Shown: one piece after another, positions 10,103 to 19,608 of the stretch
How the letters are laid out: each line of letters opens with the position of its first letter
Position numbering within the stretch: the stretch's first letter is position 1
From: a bacterium
GTDB taxonomy: Bacteria; Actinomycetota; Coriobacteriia; Coriobacteriales; CADBOM01
Direction: 5' to 3'
Length of the DNA stretch: 59,689 nucleotides
NCBI GenBank assembly: GCA_024698685.1
Contig: JAILQZ010000094.1
Coordinates: 1-59,689, forward strand
Program-made: the position numbers and the translations under genes
Notes under the pieces: model-generated
Told to the model about the DNA's origin: nothing
Database searches by the model: none
What the model saw: the letters and a program-made list of their open reading frames with translations, nothing else

Positions 10103-10395
10103 TGGGGAAGGTGCCTTGCAAATTCGATTTCAGTGGGTGGGAAACGACGAGATGTGCGCCTGAGCCGACGTTGCGCCGCCAGACCCAGGCTAGAGCATTT
10201 CCATGCAAGACGTGTATGTCCGAGAAATACGATGCATAGTTGAAAATAGTAGATTAACGTGCGAAAGTGTCAAGGACGCTACGGGGGATACGCCCCGTTG
10301 AGCGCGCAGAATGCACGGTTTGGTGCCGAGGCGTATACTGTTCGGGAACGCACGGCGAAAAGTGCATGCGGCAGCTATGCGGAAAGGCGTTGGCT

Positions 10396-10764
10396 ATGAG
10401 GCTCAAGGCGATAGATGTCGACCTCTCGATTTGCAAGCTCACAGGTGCGGCTCAGATAGACTTCAGCCGCGAATTCACCTTCCTCGCCCACACCGACGAG
10501 GAGCTCTCGCTCGTTTGCCCAACCGAAACCGCACCGACCGCGATGGCCGAGCGCGACGATGGCTGGCGAGCCTTCCGCATCGAGGCGCAGCTCGACTTCT
10601 CGCTTGTCGGAATTCTTGCCAAGATCGTCGCGATACTGGCTCAGGCCAACATCGCCATCTTCGCCATCTCGACCTACGACACCGACTACGTGCTCACGCG
10701 CAAGGAGCGCTTCGAGCAGGCGCTCGAGGCTTTGCAGGCTGCAGGGTACGAGATAGAGCGCTAG
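10396..10764 (+). CDS. ACT domain-containing protein
   Basis: MRLKAIDVDLSICKL...; LVGILAKIVAILAQANIAIFAISTYDTDYVL is typical of an ACT domain. Confidence 0.75.
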   Translation: MRLKAIDVDLSICKLTGAAQIDFSREFTFLAHTDEELSLVCPTETAPTAMAERDDGWRAFRIEAQLDFSLVGILAKIVAILAQANIAIFAISTYDTDYVLTRKERFEQALEALQAAGYEIER

Positions 10765-10799
10765 ATCTCCCAGCGCAGGCGATTCTCCCTCAAGAGCCG

Positions 10800-11996
10800 C
10801 TAATCGATGCTGATCTTCGCAGCGGCATCGGCTCTTTGCCTGCTCCAAACCGAGCAGATGATGCCGATGCAGAGGAAGTTCGAGATCATGAACGACGATC
10901 CGAAGCTGATGAAGGGAAGCGGAATGCCCGTGATGGGCATGAGACCGCAGCACATGCCGATGTTCTCGAAGATAGAGAAGAGCCACATCCCGACGACGCC
11001 GAGGATAATCAGCTTGCCAAAGAGGTCGTCGGTGCGCATCGCCATCGAGATCGCGATTCCGAGGAGAAGGCCGAAGAGGGCGATCAGCACGAAGACCCCA
11101 ACGAAGCCCATCTGCTCGGCGATGGTGCAGAAGACGAAGTCGGTAGGCGCCTCTGGCAGGAAGCCGAGCGCAGACTGAGTGGCGTTGCCGAGGCCCTTGC
11201 CGAGCAGGCCTCCCGAACCGATGGCGATCTTCGCCTGCTTGAGGTTGTAACCAGCACCAGTGGGGTCGGCATCCTCGTTGAGGAAGACGAGGATGCGATT
11301 GAGCTGGTAGTCCTTGAGGAAGACATCCTTGCCGGCGATGTTGTCGAGGATCGGGTCGGCGATGAAGACGAAGGCGATGAACGCCACCATCAGGCCTATC
11401 GTAATTAGCAGCAGCTTCTTGTTCGCCCCTCCCACGAAGATGATTGTCGCGCCGATGATGATGAGCACGAGGCCGGTGCCGAGGTCGGGCTGGGTCATGA
11501 TGCAGATGAATGGCACGCAGAGGAACCCGATGCACTTGAGGTATTCCTTCGGCGAATCGATGCGCCCCTGGTAGCGCGCGACCACGGCCGCCATCAGCAG
11601 GATCGTGACAAGCTTGGCAAGCTCGGCGGGCTGGAATCGGATGCCAATCTTGACCCACGAGGTCGCACCGCCGGCGGAGTAGCCGATTATGGGCAGGTGC
11701 GGCGAGAGGATGAGCACGACATCGATGATCAGCAGCGGGATGATCATGTGCTCGAAGATGCGGTAGTCGATCTTCCAGCAGACCGCCATGCCAACGATGC
11801 CGAGGCCGATGCCCATAGCCTGACGCATCAGCGAGTACTCCGTGCTGCCCGCGAGGACGTAGGAGAGGTTGAGGATGCCGAATATCAGCAGCGCCGCGAT
11901 AACGCCGAAGAAGGGCAGGTTGACCTTGCCGAGAATCGCAGAGATCCTGCTGGCGGAGGCGGTTTGCGCCTTCTCGATCTTCGGGGTCACAGCCAT
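10800..11996 (-). CDS. rodA: Rod shape-determining protein RodA (FtsW/RodA/SpoVE family)
   Basis: Multi-TM SEDS protein; GYSAGGATSWVKIG, GFLPEAPTDFVFCTIAEQMG; downstream of PBP2. Confidence 0.9.
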   Translation of the reverse strand: MAVTPKIEKAQTASASRISAILGKVNLPFFGVIAALLIFGILNLSYVLAGSTEYSLMRQAMGIGLGIVGMAVCWKIDYRIFEHMIIPLLIIDVVLILSPHLPIIGYSAGGATSWVKIGIRFQPAELAKLVTILLMAAVVARYQGRIDSPKEYLKCIGFLCVPFICIMTQPDLGTGLVLIIIGATIIFVGGANKKLLLITIGLMVAFIAFVFIADPILDNIAGKDVFLKDYQLNRILVFLNEDADPTGAGYNLKQAKIAIGSGGLLGKGLGNATQSALGFLPEAPTDFVFCTIAEQMGFVGVFVLIALFGLLLGIAISMAMRTDDLFGKLIILGVVGMWLFSIFENIGMCCGLMPITGIPLPFISFGSSFMISNFLCIGIICSVWSRQRADAAAKISID

Positions 11997-12011
11997 GGGT
12001 TCGCCTCCCTC

Positions 12012-14072
12012 CTACCTCTCATCGCTCTCTTCGACGTAGACGGTCTTGTCACCGTCGAGGCCGAGCAGCTGGGCGAGCACCTTGCGCGCAATGGGTCCTG
12101 CGCTCGAAGTTCCGCCACCACCCTGCTCGATGACGCAGGTGACGCAGTACTTCGGGTTGTCGTAGGGTCCGTACGCGGCGATCCAAGCGTAATCGTCGCG
12201 CTTTTCGGAACCGGTCTCGCCAGTTCCCGATTTAGCCGCGATTTTCGCGCCGAAGCCCTGGAATGCCTTTGCGACTCCACCGGTCGTTACAGCGGCTCTC
12301 AGGCCCTCTCGGATGGTTTGTATGTCCTCTTCCGAAAAGACCGGGGAGAGGTCGCTTGTCTCGAACGTCTCGGGAAGCACTACCTGCCCATCCTTGTTGA
12401 GGACGTCGCCGCGGATATGCGGCTTGGGGATCTTTCCCGTGGCGATTCCGCTGTAGGCGCAGGCGAGCTGGAGCGGCGTGATGAGAACGTCGCCCTGACC
12501 GATGATCAGGTTGGTGAGGTCTCCTCCGAGCCAGATCGAGCTCTCGGGATTGTCCTTGAAGTACTCTTCCTTCCACTCCTTGGTGGGGATGCGGCCCTCC
12601 GACTCGCCGGCAAGCTCGATGCCGGTCTTGGCGCCGAAGCCCCACGACCTCAGATAGTCCTGAAGGGCAGTGGGCTGGTCGTCCTCGATCTCGTAGAAGC
12701 ACTTGGCTATCTCGTAGAAGTAGACGTCGCAGGAATTCGAGATCGCGTCGACGATGGCGAGGTCGCCGTGGCCAGTGAGCAGCCAGCATTTCTTCGGATA
12801 CTTGCGGCCCATTCCGACCCACGTTCCCTTGCACTCGAACTCGGTCTTCTTGTCGACCATCTTGTGCGTAAGGCCTGCAAGGCCGGTGAAGGCCTTGAAT
12901 GTCGAAGCCGCCGGATAGACACCGGAGATGGCGCGGTTGTTCATCGGGTAGTTGGACTTCGCGCTGTTGAGCTTCTCCCAATCCTCGCTCGAGATTCCGC
13001 CGATGAAGTTGTTCGGGTTGAATGTCGGAGCGCTCGCCATCGCCAGGATAGCGCCGGTGTGGACGTCCATCGCAACCACGGCGCCGCAGTACGCGTTCTT
13101 GAATCTGCGCTTGCGGCAATCCTCGAGCCCCTCCGCGAGCGCCTTCTCCGCCGCCTTCTGGGTCTTGTAGTTGATCGTGAGCTTGACGTCGTTGCCCGGG
13201 TCGGAGGGAATCTCGTCGAGCGTCGCGATGGTCTTGCCGTCGGAGTCGACCTTGTAGGTCCTCGTTCCCTTGTTGCCCTGCAGCAGGCGCTCGAAGGCCT
13301 GCTCTGCGCCCGACTTGCCAACCACGTCGCCCGAAGCGTAGTTCATTCCATCGACCTTGGACTTGAGCTCCTCCTCGGAGATCGTTCCGGAGTACCCGAG
13401 GACGTGCGCCGCAAGCGAGCCGTTCGGGTAGATCCTGTTGAACCTCGACTCGATAGAGATTCCCGGGAATACCGCGGGATTCTCGGAGATGAAGGAGATG
13501 GCGCGCATCGAGACGTCGGATGCTATCGCCTTCGACGATTGAACGCCGCCGGTCTCGTCCATCAGCCTCGCCCTGATGGCCTCCTTCGGGATGCCTAGGA
13601 CTAACGAGAGCCTATGAACCAGGTTGGGATTCTCGAGGACTGTGTCGTCAGCGACGACGGTGCGGCTGATCTGGTTCTTGACGAGCTCGACGCCGTTGCG
13701 ATCGAGGATCCTGCCCCTCGTGGCGGGAAGGTTGGCCGTTGCGGTCATGTTCTCCTTCGAAAGGGCGGAGTACTCGGATCCGGAAAGGATCTGCAGCGCC
13801 CAGGACTTCCCCATCAGCACCGCGAGCGCTGCAAGTGAGATTCCGCCGAAGATGAGCGTCCTGTTGCGTGAGATCGAGTTGTGGGTATCCTCTGCGCCGA
13901 AGGCCTGCTTGGGTTCCTTGCCCGTCTTCTTTATCTCGTCCTTCCTGCGCAGGCTCTGCTTGACGACGAGGTCGCCGCCTGTAGAGCGCGTGCGCACGAA
14001 GAAGATGACTCCGACGAGAACGAGCGCGAAGACGACTACGAAGATGATGATTGCGAGAATCAGCGGGGACAT
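12012..14072 (-). CDS. mrdA: Penicillin-binding protein 2
   Basis: PBP dimerisation and transpeptidase domains: YPAASTFKAFTGLA (SxxK), SNSCDVYFYE (SxN), AAKSGTGET (KSGT). Confidence 0.9.
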   Translation of the reverse strand: MSPLILAIIIFVVVFALVLVGVIFFVRTRSTGGDLVVKQSLRRKDEIKKTGKEPKQAFGAEDTHNSISRNRTLIFGGISLAALAVLMGKSWALQILSGSEYSALSKENMTATANLPATRGRILDRNGVELVKNQISRTVVADDTVLENPNLVHRLSLVLGIPKEAIRARLMDETGGVQSSKAIASDVSMRAISFISENPAVFPGISIESRFNRIYPNGSLAAHVLGYSGTISEEELKSKVDGMNYASGDVVGKSGAEQAFERLLQGNKGTRTYKVDSDGKTIATLDEIPSDPGNDVKLTINYKTQKAAEKALAEGLEDCRKRRFKNAYCGAVVAMDVHTGAILAMASAPTFNPNNFIGGISSEDWEKLNSAKSNYPMNNRAISGVYPAASTFKAFTGLAGLTHKMVDKKTEFECKGTWVGMGRKYPKKCWLLTGHGDLAIVDAISNSCDVYFYEIAKCFYEIEDDQPTALQDYLRSWGFGAKTGIELAGESEGRIPTKEWKEEYFKDNPESSIWLGGDLTNLIIGQGDVLITPLQLACAYSGIATGKIPKPHIRGDVLNKDGQVVLPETFETSDLSPVFSEEDIQTIREGLRAAVTTGGVAKAFQGFGAKIAAKSGTGETGSEKRDDYAWIAAYGPYDNPKYCVTCVIEQGGGGTSSAGPIARKVLAQLLGLDGDKTVYVEESDER

Positions 14073-14080
14073 CTTCGCTC

Positions 14081-14656
14081 CTACATCTTCATGCGCTTGC
14101 TCTTCTTGGTGCGCGGGACCTTGGCCTTACGGCTGCGATTGGAGACGAGAAGCCATCCGAACGCGCAGGCTACGGCATCGTATACGGTAGATGGCAGGGT
14201 CTTGTAGAGGAGCGCCGAGAAGAACGAGCCGCCAGCGCCAGCGAATGCCATGATGATCGCATAGATGAGGTTGACTGCGAGAGCGCTGATCGCGACGAAT
14301 GCGATCCATGCGCCGATGCCCTCGACCTGCAGCGAGCTTGTGATCTTCGGGAATGCGTAGCCGATCAGGGACATGATGAGCGTCATCGAGCCAACCGGTC
14401 CGCTGCTGAGCAGATCGAAGACGAGCCCGAGGATGAATCCGATGATAACGCCGGAACGCGGCGAGGTGATGTATGCCCCTACGATGGCCGCAGCGAGCAG
14501 GAAGTTGGGCGCCACTCCCGCGATGGTGATGTTAGGTGCGACGATGGTCTGCAGCAAAAAGGCGCCGAGCGAGATCAGCGCGACCTTTCCAATCGGCTGC
14601 TTGTCCTTTGCTTGGACATTGGAGCTTCCTCCAACTCTGATCGTATGCTCTGTCAT
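14081..14656 (-). CDS. mreD: Rod shape-determining protein MreD
   Basis: Small multi-TM protein between mreC and mrdA; MreD-like GVAPNFLLAAAIVGAYITSPRSGVIIGFILGLVFDLLSSGPVG. Confidence 0.85.
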   Translation of the reverse strand: MTEHTIRVGGSSNVQAKDKQPIGKVALISLGAFLLQTIVAPNITIAGVAPNFLLAAAIVGAYITSPRSGVIIGFILGLVFDLLSSGPVGSMTLIMSLIGYAFPKITSSLQVEGIGAWIAFVAISALAVNLIYAIIMAFAGAGGSFFSALLYKTLPSTVYDAVACAFGWLLVSNRSRKAKVPRTKKSKRMKM

Positions 14657-14657
14657 G

Positions 14658-15542
14658 CTACTGGTCCTCCTTGTCGACGATGTCGACTCCAGAGGTCGCC
14701 TCGGTTTCTCCGCCGATGAAGATCAGGACCTCCTCGGTGACGAGGGAGGACTCGGAGAGAGGCTGGACGATGAGCGTCTGGTAGACGTCGGAGGGGTTGC
14801 TGGTGATCCTCGAGACGATTCCGACAACGAGGCCCTTGGGGTAGGTGCCGCCGAGACCGGATGTGATCACAGGATCGCCGAGTTGGACGTTAACCGAGAC
14901 CGGGACGTACTTGAGGTATAGGAGTCCGTCGACCGAGCCGGTGACGACGCCCTCGGTGCGCGTCGACTGGAGCATGACGGCGACGCCGCTCTGCTCGTCG
15001 GTGATCAGGCGCACGATGCATGTGCTGGGAGTGCAGCTCTCAACCTGCCCTAGCAGGCCCTTGCCGCCCATGACGGGCATTCCGGGCTCTATGCCGTCGC
15101 TAGAGCCCTTGTTGAGAGTGATCGTCTGATTCCACGAGTCGGCGCTGTGCGCGATTACTCGCGCGCCAACGCTCTTGAGGCTGTAGGTGGAGGTCATCTT
15201 GAGCAGCTCGGAGAGCCTGTCGTTTTCGAGCTTGTACTCCTCGTACTCGATGACCTGCGCCTTGAGCGCCTCGTTCTCCTCCTTGAGAGCGAGCAGCTCC
15301 TCATCGTCGGCGGCGGCGTTCGTGATGCCATTGCCGACGGCCTTGAACGGCGTCGCGAGGAAAGCACCTGCCTTCTGCAAAGGTGCGACTACGGTGTTGG
15401 TGACCGTGCGCATGGTATGGAGCGGCCCTCTCGTGCCCTCGACTGACCAGATCGTCATAAGCCCGATGGAAAGGACGATGGCTATGATGAGGACAACGGT
15501 TGCCGTGACCTCCCTGCGTTTCTTAGTCGCGATAGGAGTCAT
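14658..15542 (-). CDS. mreC: Rod shape-determining protein MreC
   Basis: N-terminal TM, coiled coil, MreC domain (GSSDGIEPGMPVMGGKGLLGQV); operon position. Confidence 0.9.
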   Translation of the reverse strand: MTPIATKKRREVTATVVLIIAIVLSIGLMTIWSVEGTRGPLHTMRTVTNTVVAPLQKAGAFLATPFKAVGNGITNAAADDEELLALKEENEALKAQVIEYEEYKLENDRLSELLKMTSTYSLKSVGARVIAHSADSWNQTITLNKGSSDGIEPGMPVMGGKGLLGQVESCTPSTCIVRLITDEQSGVAVMLQSTRTEGVVTGSVDGLLYLKYVPVSVNVQLGDPVITSGLGGTYPKGLVVGIVSRITSNPSDVYQTLIVQPLSESSLVTEEVLIFIGGETEATSGVDIVDKEDQ

Positions 15543-15555
15543 AGGCTTTTCAATC

Positions 15556-16596
15556 CTACTTCTGCGTGTATGACCTTCTGAGCGCCTCAGGATTCTCGAG
15601 TGCGCGAGCGCAGCCCTCGACGACGTTGGAGAAGGCCGTCTCCGACACGTAGACCGGAACCTCGAGCTCCCTGGTGAGCAGGACGTCGAGCATCTTGAGG
15701 AGCCCGCCGCCGCCAGTGAGCAGGATTCCGTTGCGGATGATGTCTGCAGCGAGGTCCGGGTCGGTCTCGAGGAACGCCTCCTTGATGGCGACCACGATCT
15801 GGCTCAATGGGTTGCGGATGCCCTCGCGGATATCCTCGGACTGGACGATGTCGACGCGCGGGAGGCTCGTCGTGAGGTCGCGTCCGGAGATCTCCATGTC
15901 GAGCTCACCGGTTGGTATCGGCAGCGCGGAACCGATTGCGATCTTGATATCCTCTGCGGTTCTGGAGCCGATGCTCAGGTTGTATACATCGCGAACGTGA
16001 CGGGCAACTGCCTCGTCGAGCTCGTTTCCTGCGATTCTGAGAGAGCGGTAGGTGACGATTCCGCCGAGGGAGATGACTGCGATCTCGGTGGTGCCGCCTC
16101 CGATGTCGACGACCATCGAACCAGTGGGCTCATCGACGGGAAGGCCCGCTCCGATTGCCGCCGCCATGGGCTCCTCGATGAGGAAGACCTGGCGTGCGCC
16201 CGCCTCGAGCGTCGCCTCGAAGACGGCGCGCTTCTCGACCGAGGTGACGCCGCACGGAATGCAGATAGCGATGCGCGGCTTGGGCTGGTAGAAGCGCCTG
16301 CGCGGCGCGGCCTTGTTGATGAAGTAGCTCAGCATTGCCATAGTGACGTCGTAGTCTGCGATGACGCCATCGGCCAGCGGCCTCTGGACCGTGATGCTGC
16401 CCGGGTTGCGCCCGATCATCTCGCGCGCCTCGTAGCCGACGGCGAGAACCCTGTTCGTGTTGTTGTCCATAGCCACTACGGACGGCTCGTTGAGGACGAT
16501 GCCCTCGCCCGGAATCGCGACGAGCGTGTTCGCCGTTCCCAGGTCGATGGCCATGTCGCTTCCCCACTGGCCGAACAGATTATCGAAAAAAGACAC
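15556..16596 (-). CDS. mreB: Rod shape-determining protein MreB
   Basis: Actin-like: DMAIDLGTANTLVAIPGEGIVLNEPSVVA, MVVDIGGGTTEIAVISLGGIV. Confidence 0.96.
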   Translation of the reverse strand: MSFFDNLFGQWGSDMAIDLGTANTLVAIPGEGIVLNEPSVVAMDNNTNRVLAVGYEAREMIGRNPGSITVQRPLADGVIADYDVTMAMLSYFINKAAPRRRFYQPKPRIAICIPCGVTSVEKRAVFEATLEAGARQVFLIEEPMAAAIGAGLPVDEPTGSMVVDIGGGTTEIAVISLGGIVTYRSLRIAGNELDEAVARHVRDVYNLSIGSRTAEDIKIAIGSALPIPTGELDMEISGRDLTTSLPRVDIVQSEDIREGIRNPLSQIVVAIKEAFLETDPDLAADIIRNGILLTGGGGLLKMLDVLLTRELEVPVYVSETAFSNVVEGCARALENPEALRRSYTQK

Positions 16597-16663
16597 TTGA
16601 GTCCCGCTTTCTTCCTATCGGAGGTCTCCCGTCAAATTCGATGGCAGCCTCGATCTACCTCTC

Positions 16664-18211
16664 TCACTGCTGGCTGTTGCTGTCGCCAGCTGCTGCATCT
16701 CCGCCCTCTGCGGCTGCATCGCCCTCAGCGGGCGCCTCGGTCTTGCCGTTGACATCGCTGTCGTTGGTCTCCGCCGTGGAATCGTCCGTCATTCCGTCAG
16801 ACGAGGTCATCGTCGAGGTCGACATCGAATTCTGGGTGGATGGGAAGGCGTACTCGATGCCGTTGATCTTCCATCCCACGGACCCTAGGATCGTGGAGAA
16901 GTCACGCTGCATCGAGATCTCGTAGCGCATCGTTCCGCCTCCATCGAGAGTTGCCGTGACGATGACCGTGGACTCGAGCATGCTCTTCTCGACGTAGTCG
17001 ATCGAGACGTCATCGGTCTCGGCGACGGAGTTCATGATCTTGGCGATCACCTGCTCCTCTTCCTCATTGGTCGCAGGGACCCAATATTGCGAGACGTCCT
17101 CGCCGGCCGCATGCGCAGTGAAGAGATCCTGGACGACCTGGCTCTGCGTCGGATAGCCGAAGCCGCGCCAGAAGAGGACTCCCGCTGCGATGACTATGAG
17201 CAGGAGGATGACGAAGATGATCAGGATGGCCCTGAGGCCGCGATGCTTCTTGGGCTTCCCGACCTCCATGTCGAAGCCCTGCTCGCTGCCTTCCTGCGCC
17301 TCGAAGAAGCCAGTTGCATCGGCATCGGGGATGCCGGCGCCGTAGGTAGCGGTGGGATCGATCTCCATCGGAGCGACGGGCTCGATGGCCTGGAAGGGCT
17401 GTACCTGGTCGATCTGCTCGGGCAAGGGCACCTGGACCATTCCGTAGTCCTCGACGAGCGTGTCGGACGACATGAAGAGGCCGGAATCGTCGAAGTCGGG
17501 CTTCCAGGAGCGCGCCTTCTCGAAGTCGGCCTTGGCCGAATCGGAGAGGACGAACGTCGGATCCTCGAGCGCCTTCTCGAACGCCTCGACCGCCTCGGGC
17601 ATCTGCTCTGCGGCCACGTAGGCCTGGCCGATGTTCGAGTAGGTCTTGTTCAACGTCGCCTGATCGGGATTGAAGTCGAAGATCGCGTTGTAGGTGTTGA
17701 TCGCGTCCTGCGGCCTCCCGAGCCCCATGAAGCAGACGCCGAGGTTCTGCAGGGCCTTGACGGGCGCAGGGTTGCGCTCATCGACAGCCGCATTCCTGTA
17801 TGCGGTTCCAGCAGCGGCGAAATCGCCGAGCTTCATGTAGGCGTTGCCTAGGCCGTTATAGGCCTTGAACGGCGTCTCGTAGGTGGGATCCTTGAGAACG
17901 GCCTCGAACTGCTCGATCGCCTCGCGATACTGCTCCTGATGCATGAGCGCAAGACCGTAGTTCGAATGAACAGCCGTGATGTTCTCGTAATCGGTATCGA
18001 GAAGGGCCTTCTGGTATGCCTTGGCGGCATCGTCGAAGCTCTTCATCTTCACGAGGCAGTTGCCGAGCATGTGATAGATGAGGCCGGCCTCTCCCGGCTC
18101 GAATGGACCATCTTGCTCCTTGAGGCAGATGTAATAGCTGCGCAGCGCGCCTGCATAGTCACGAGCGTCGTATGCCGCCTTTGCCTCTGCGAATAGTTGA
18201 CGATTCAGCAA
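16664..18211 (-). CDS. TPR-repeat protein with a single C-terminal-half TM segment
   Basis: Repeated TPR motifs (YEDAAKAYQKALLDTDYENITAVHSNYGLAL-type), then TM ILIIFVILLLIVIAAGVLFW and an acidic low-complexity tail. Confidence 0.75.
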   Translation of the reverse strand: MLNRQLFAEAKAAYDARDYAGALRSYYICLKEQDGPFEPGEAGLIYHMLGNCLVKMKSFDDAAKAYQKALLDTDYENITAVHSNYGLALMHQEQYREAIEQFEAVLKDPTYETPFKAYNGLGNAYMKLGDFAAAGTAYRNAAVDERNPAPVKALQNLGVCFMGLGRPQDAINTYNAIFDFNPDQATLNKTYSNIGQAYVAAEQMPEAVEAFEKALEDPTFVLSDSAKADFEKARSWKPDFDDSGLFMSSDTLVEDYGMVQVPLPEQIDQVQPFQAIEPVAPMEIDPTATYGAGIPDADATGFFEAQEGSEQGFDMEVGKPKKHRGLRAILIIFVILLLIVIAAGVLFWRGFGYPTQSQVVQDLFTAHAAGEDVSQYWVPATNEEEEQVIAKIMNSVAETDDVSIDYVEKSMLESTVIVTATLDGGGTMRYEISMQRDFSTILGSVGWKINGIEYAFPSTQNSMSTSTMTSSDGMTDDSTAETNDSDVNGKTEAPAEGDAAAEGGDAAAGDSNSQQ

Positions 18212-18261
18212 AACGTGTATCCAATCTCCTAGGCGATAAGGTCAATGGGAAAACCCGTGGG

Positions 18262-18813
18262 CTATTCTGCGAGATTCTCGATCGCGATCGACTCGATGAC
18301 GTCGCCAACGCGCAGCGACCAGATGACATCGAGGCCGTCGATGGTCTGACCGAAGACGGTGTAGCCGGAATCGAGGAAGGGCTGCGGGCCGAGGCAGAAG
18401 TAGAACTGCGAGCCTGCGGAATCCGGCATGGAGCTGCGCGCCATCGCGAGCGTACCGTCTAGATGGAGGTTGTTCGGATTGGTGGTGAACTCCTGCTTGA
18501 TGCTGTAGCCGGGGCCGCCGGTTCCAGGCTGCGGACCTTGGAACCTGCCGGATACGAGCTGCTCGGGAGTGAGGTCGCGCGTGTTGGGGCATCCGCCCTG
18601 GATGACGAAATCCTCGACATAGCGGTGGAACTTCAGGCCATCGTAGAAGCCGGAAGTTGCGAGCTCGATGAAGTTCCCGACGTGAATCGGCGCATCCTCG
18701 CCAGCCAGCTGGACCCTGATCGTTCCCTTGCTCGTCTTCACGACCGCGATCTCCCTGCCGGTCGGCTTGTACCTGGGAGTGTAGAGTGCCACTTGATCGA
18801 ACCTCCAATTCAT
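18262..18813 (-). CDS. Cyclophilin-type peptidyl-prolyl cis-trans isomerase
   Basis: KFHRYVEDFVIQGGCPN, SAGSQFYFCLGPQPFLDSGYTVFGQTIDGLDV. Confidence 0.92.
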   Translation of the reverse strand: MNWRFDQVALYTPRYKPTGREIAVVKTSKGTIRVQLAGEDAPIHVGNFIELATSGFYDGLKFHRYVEDFVIQGGCPNTRDLTPEQLVSGRFQGPQPGTGGPGYSIKQEFTTNPNNLHLDGTLAMARSSMPDSAGSQFYFCLGPQPFLDSGYTVFGQTIDGLDVIWSLRVGDVIESIAIENLAE

Positions 18814-18993
18814 ATGTCTGCCCCGAAAAAGGGCGTAGTAATGCTTATATACTTAACTTGAATATGATAATGCATTTCCCCTGTTTGTTCGGGGATTCAC
18901 ACGAAATGGACACTTCACCGCGCGATTCGCGGCTGTTTGGGGATGTTCAACGGGGTTTGCGGCGCTAAAAGGCCTATTTACGCGAAAGAAAAA

Positions 18994-19069
18994 TGGCGCC
19001 CTCTAAAGGATTCGAACCTTCGACTTTCTGCTCCGGAGGCAGACGCTCTATCCCCTGAGCTAAGAGGGC
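18994..19069 (-). tRNA. tRNA-Arg (anticodon CCG)
   Basis: Cloverleaf by eye: acceptor GCCCTCT/AGAGGGC, anticodon loop CTCCGGA, GGTTCGAATCC T-arm, encoded CCA. Confidence 0.95.
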
Positions 19070-19136
19070 GCTTGGATGATGGATGTCGAGTCGAAAGGCC
19101 GCTCGACGACGGGATAATCTTCCCGAAAAAGCAAAA

Positions 19137-19171
19137 GAGCCGACCGCACGCGAACCGCGCACGGCCGGCTC
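19137..19171 (-). terminator. Terminator downstream of ferredoxin gene
   Basis: Minus strand GAGCCGGCCGTGCGCGGTTCGCGTGCGGTCGGCTC followed by TTTTGCTTTTTC. Confidence 0.65.
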
Positions 19172-19183
19172 ATCGGCTAATCC

Positions 19184-19351
19184 CTAGAGGGAGATCGCCT
19201 GAACCGGGCATGCTCCGGTGCAAGCTCCGCACTCGACGCAGGTGTCGTTGGCCTCGGCCTTGCCGTCCGCATTGATCGAAAGTGCGCCGACGGGGCAAAC
19301 GGTGGTGCAGGATCCGCAACCCACGCATGCATCGCTGATAGTCACTGCCAT
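19184..19351 (-). CDS. 2x[4Fe-4S] ferredoxin, 55 aa (absent from supplied ORF track)
   Basis: Manual translation MAVTISDACVGCGSCTTVCPVGALSINADGKAEANDTCVECGACTGACPVQAISL*; two CxxCxxCxxxCP motifs. Confidence 0.95.
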   Translation of the reverse strand: MAVTISDACVGCGSCTTVCPVGALSINADGKAEANDTCVECGACTGACPVQAISL

Positions 19352-19608
19352 TTCTTACCTCCTGTAAAATGTTTCTCTTTCTTCCTCAGGTTCACGGAAA
19401 AAACGCATAAAATGTTTATGGCAATTGCAGAGCCGTGCCCTCCAACATGGCTTCTGGTTGTGAACCCGAACTCGATTATATTGCCGAACGGCCCATACGA
19501 CAAGAAAGCATATCGGGAACGCGAAATTGAACACGACGCTCGACCTGCAAGGCATCGCTCGTCTCACGCGCAACGCGCGTCTATACCCATCTCGAAAAGA
19601 GCACGCGT

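Noticed and set aside
11697-13598. 633-aa plus-strand ORF antisense to rodA/mrdA
   Set aside because: Shadow ORF across two well-supported genes on the other strand.
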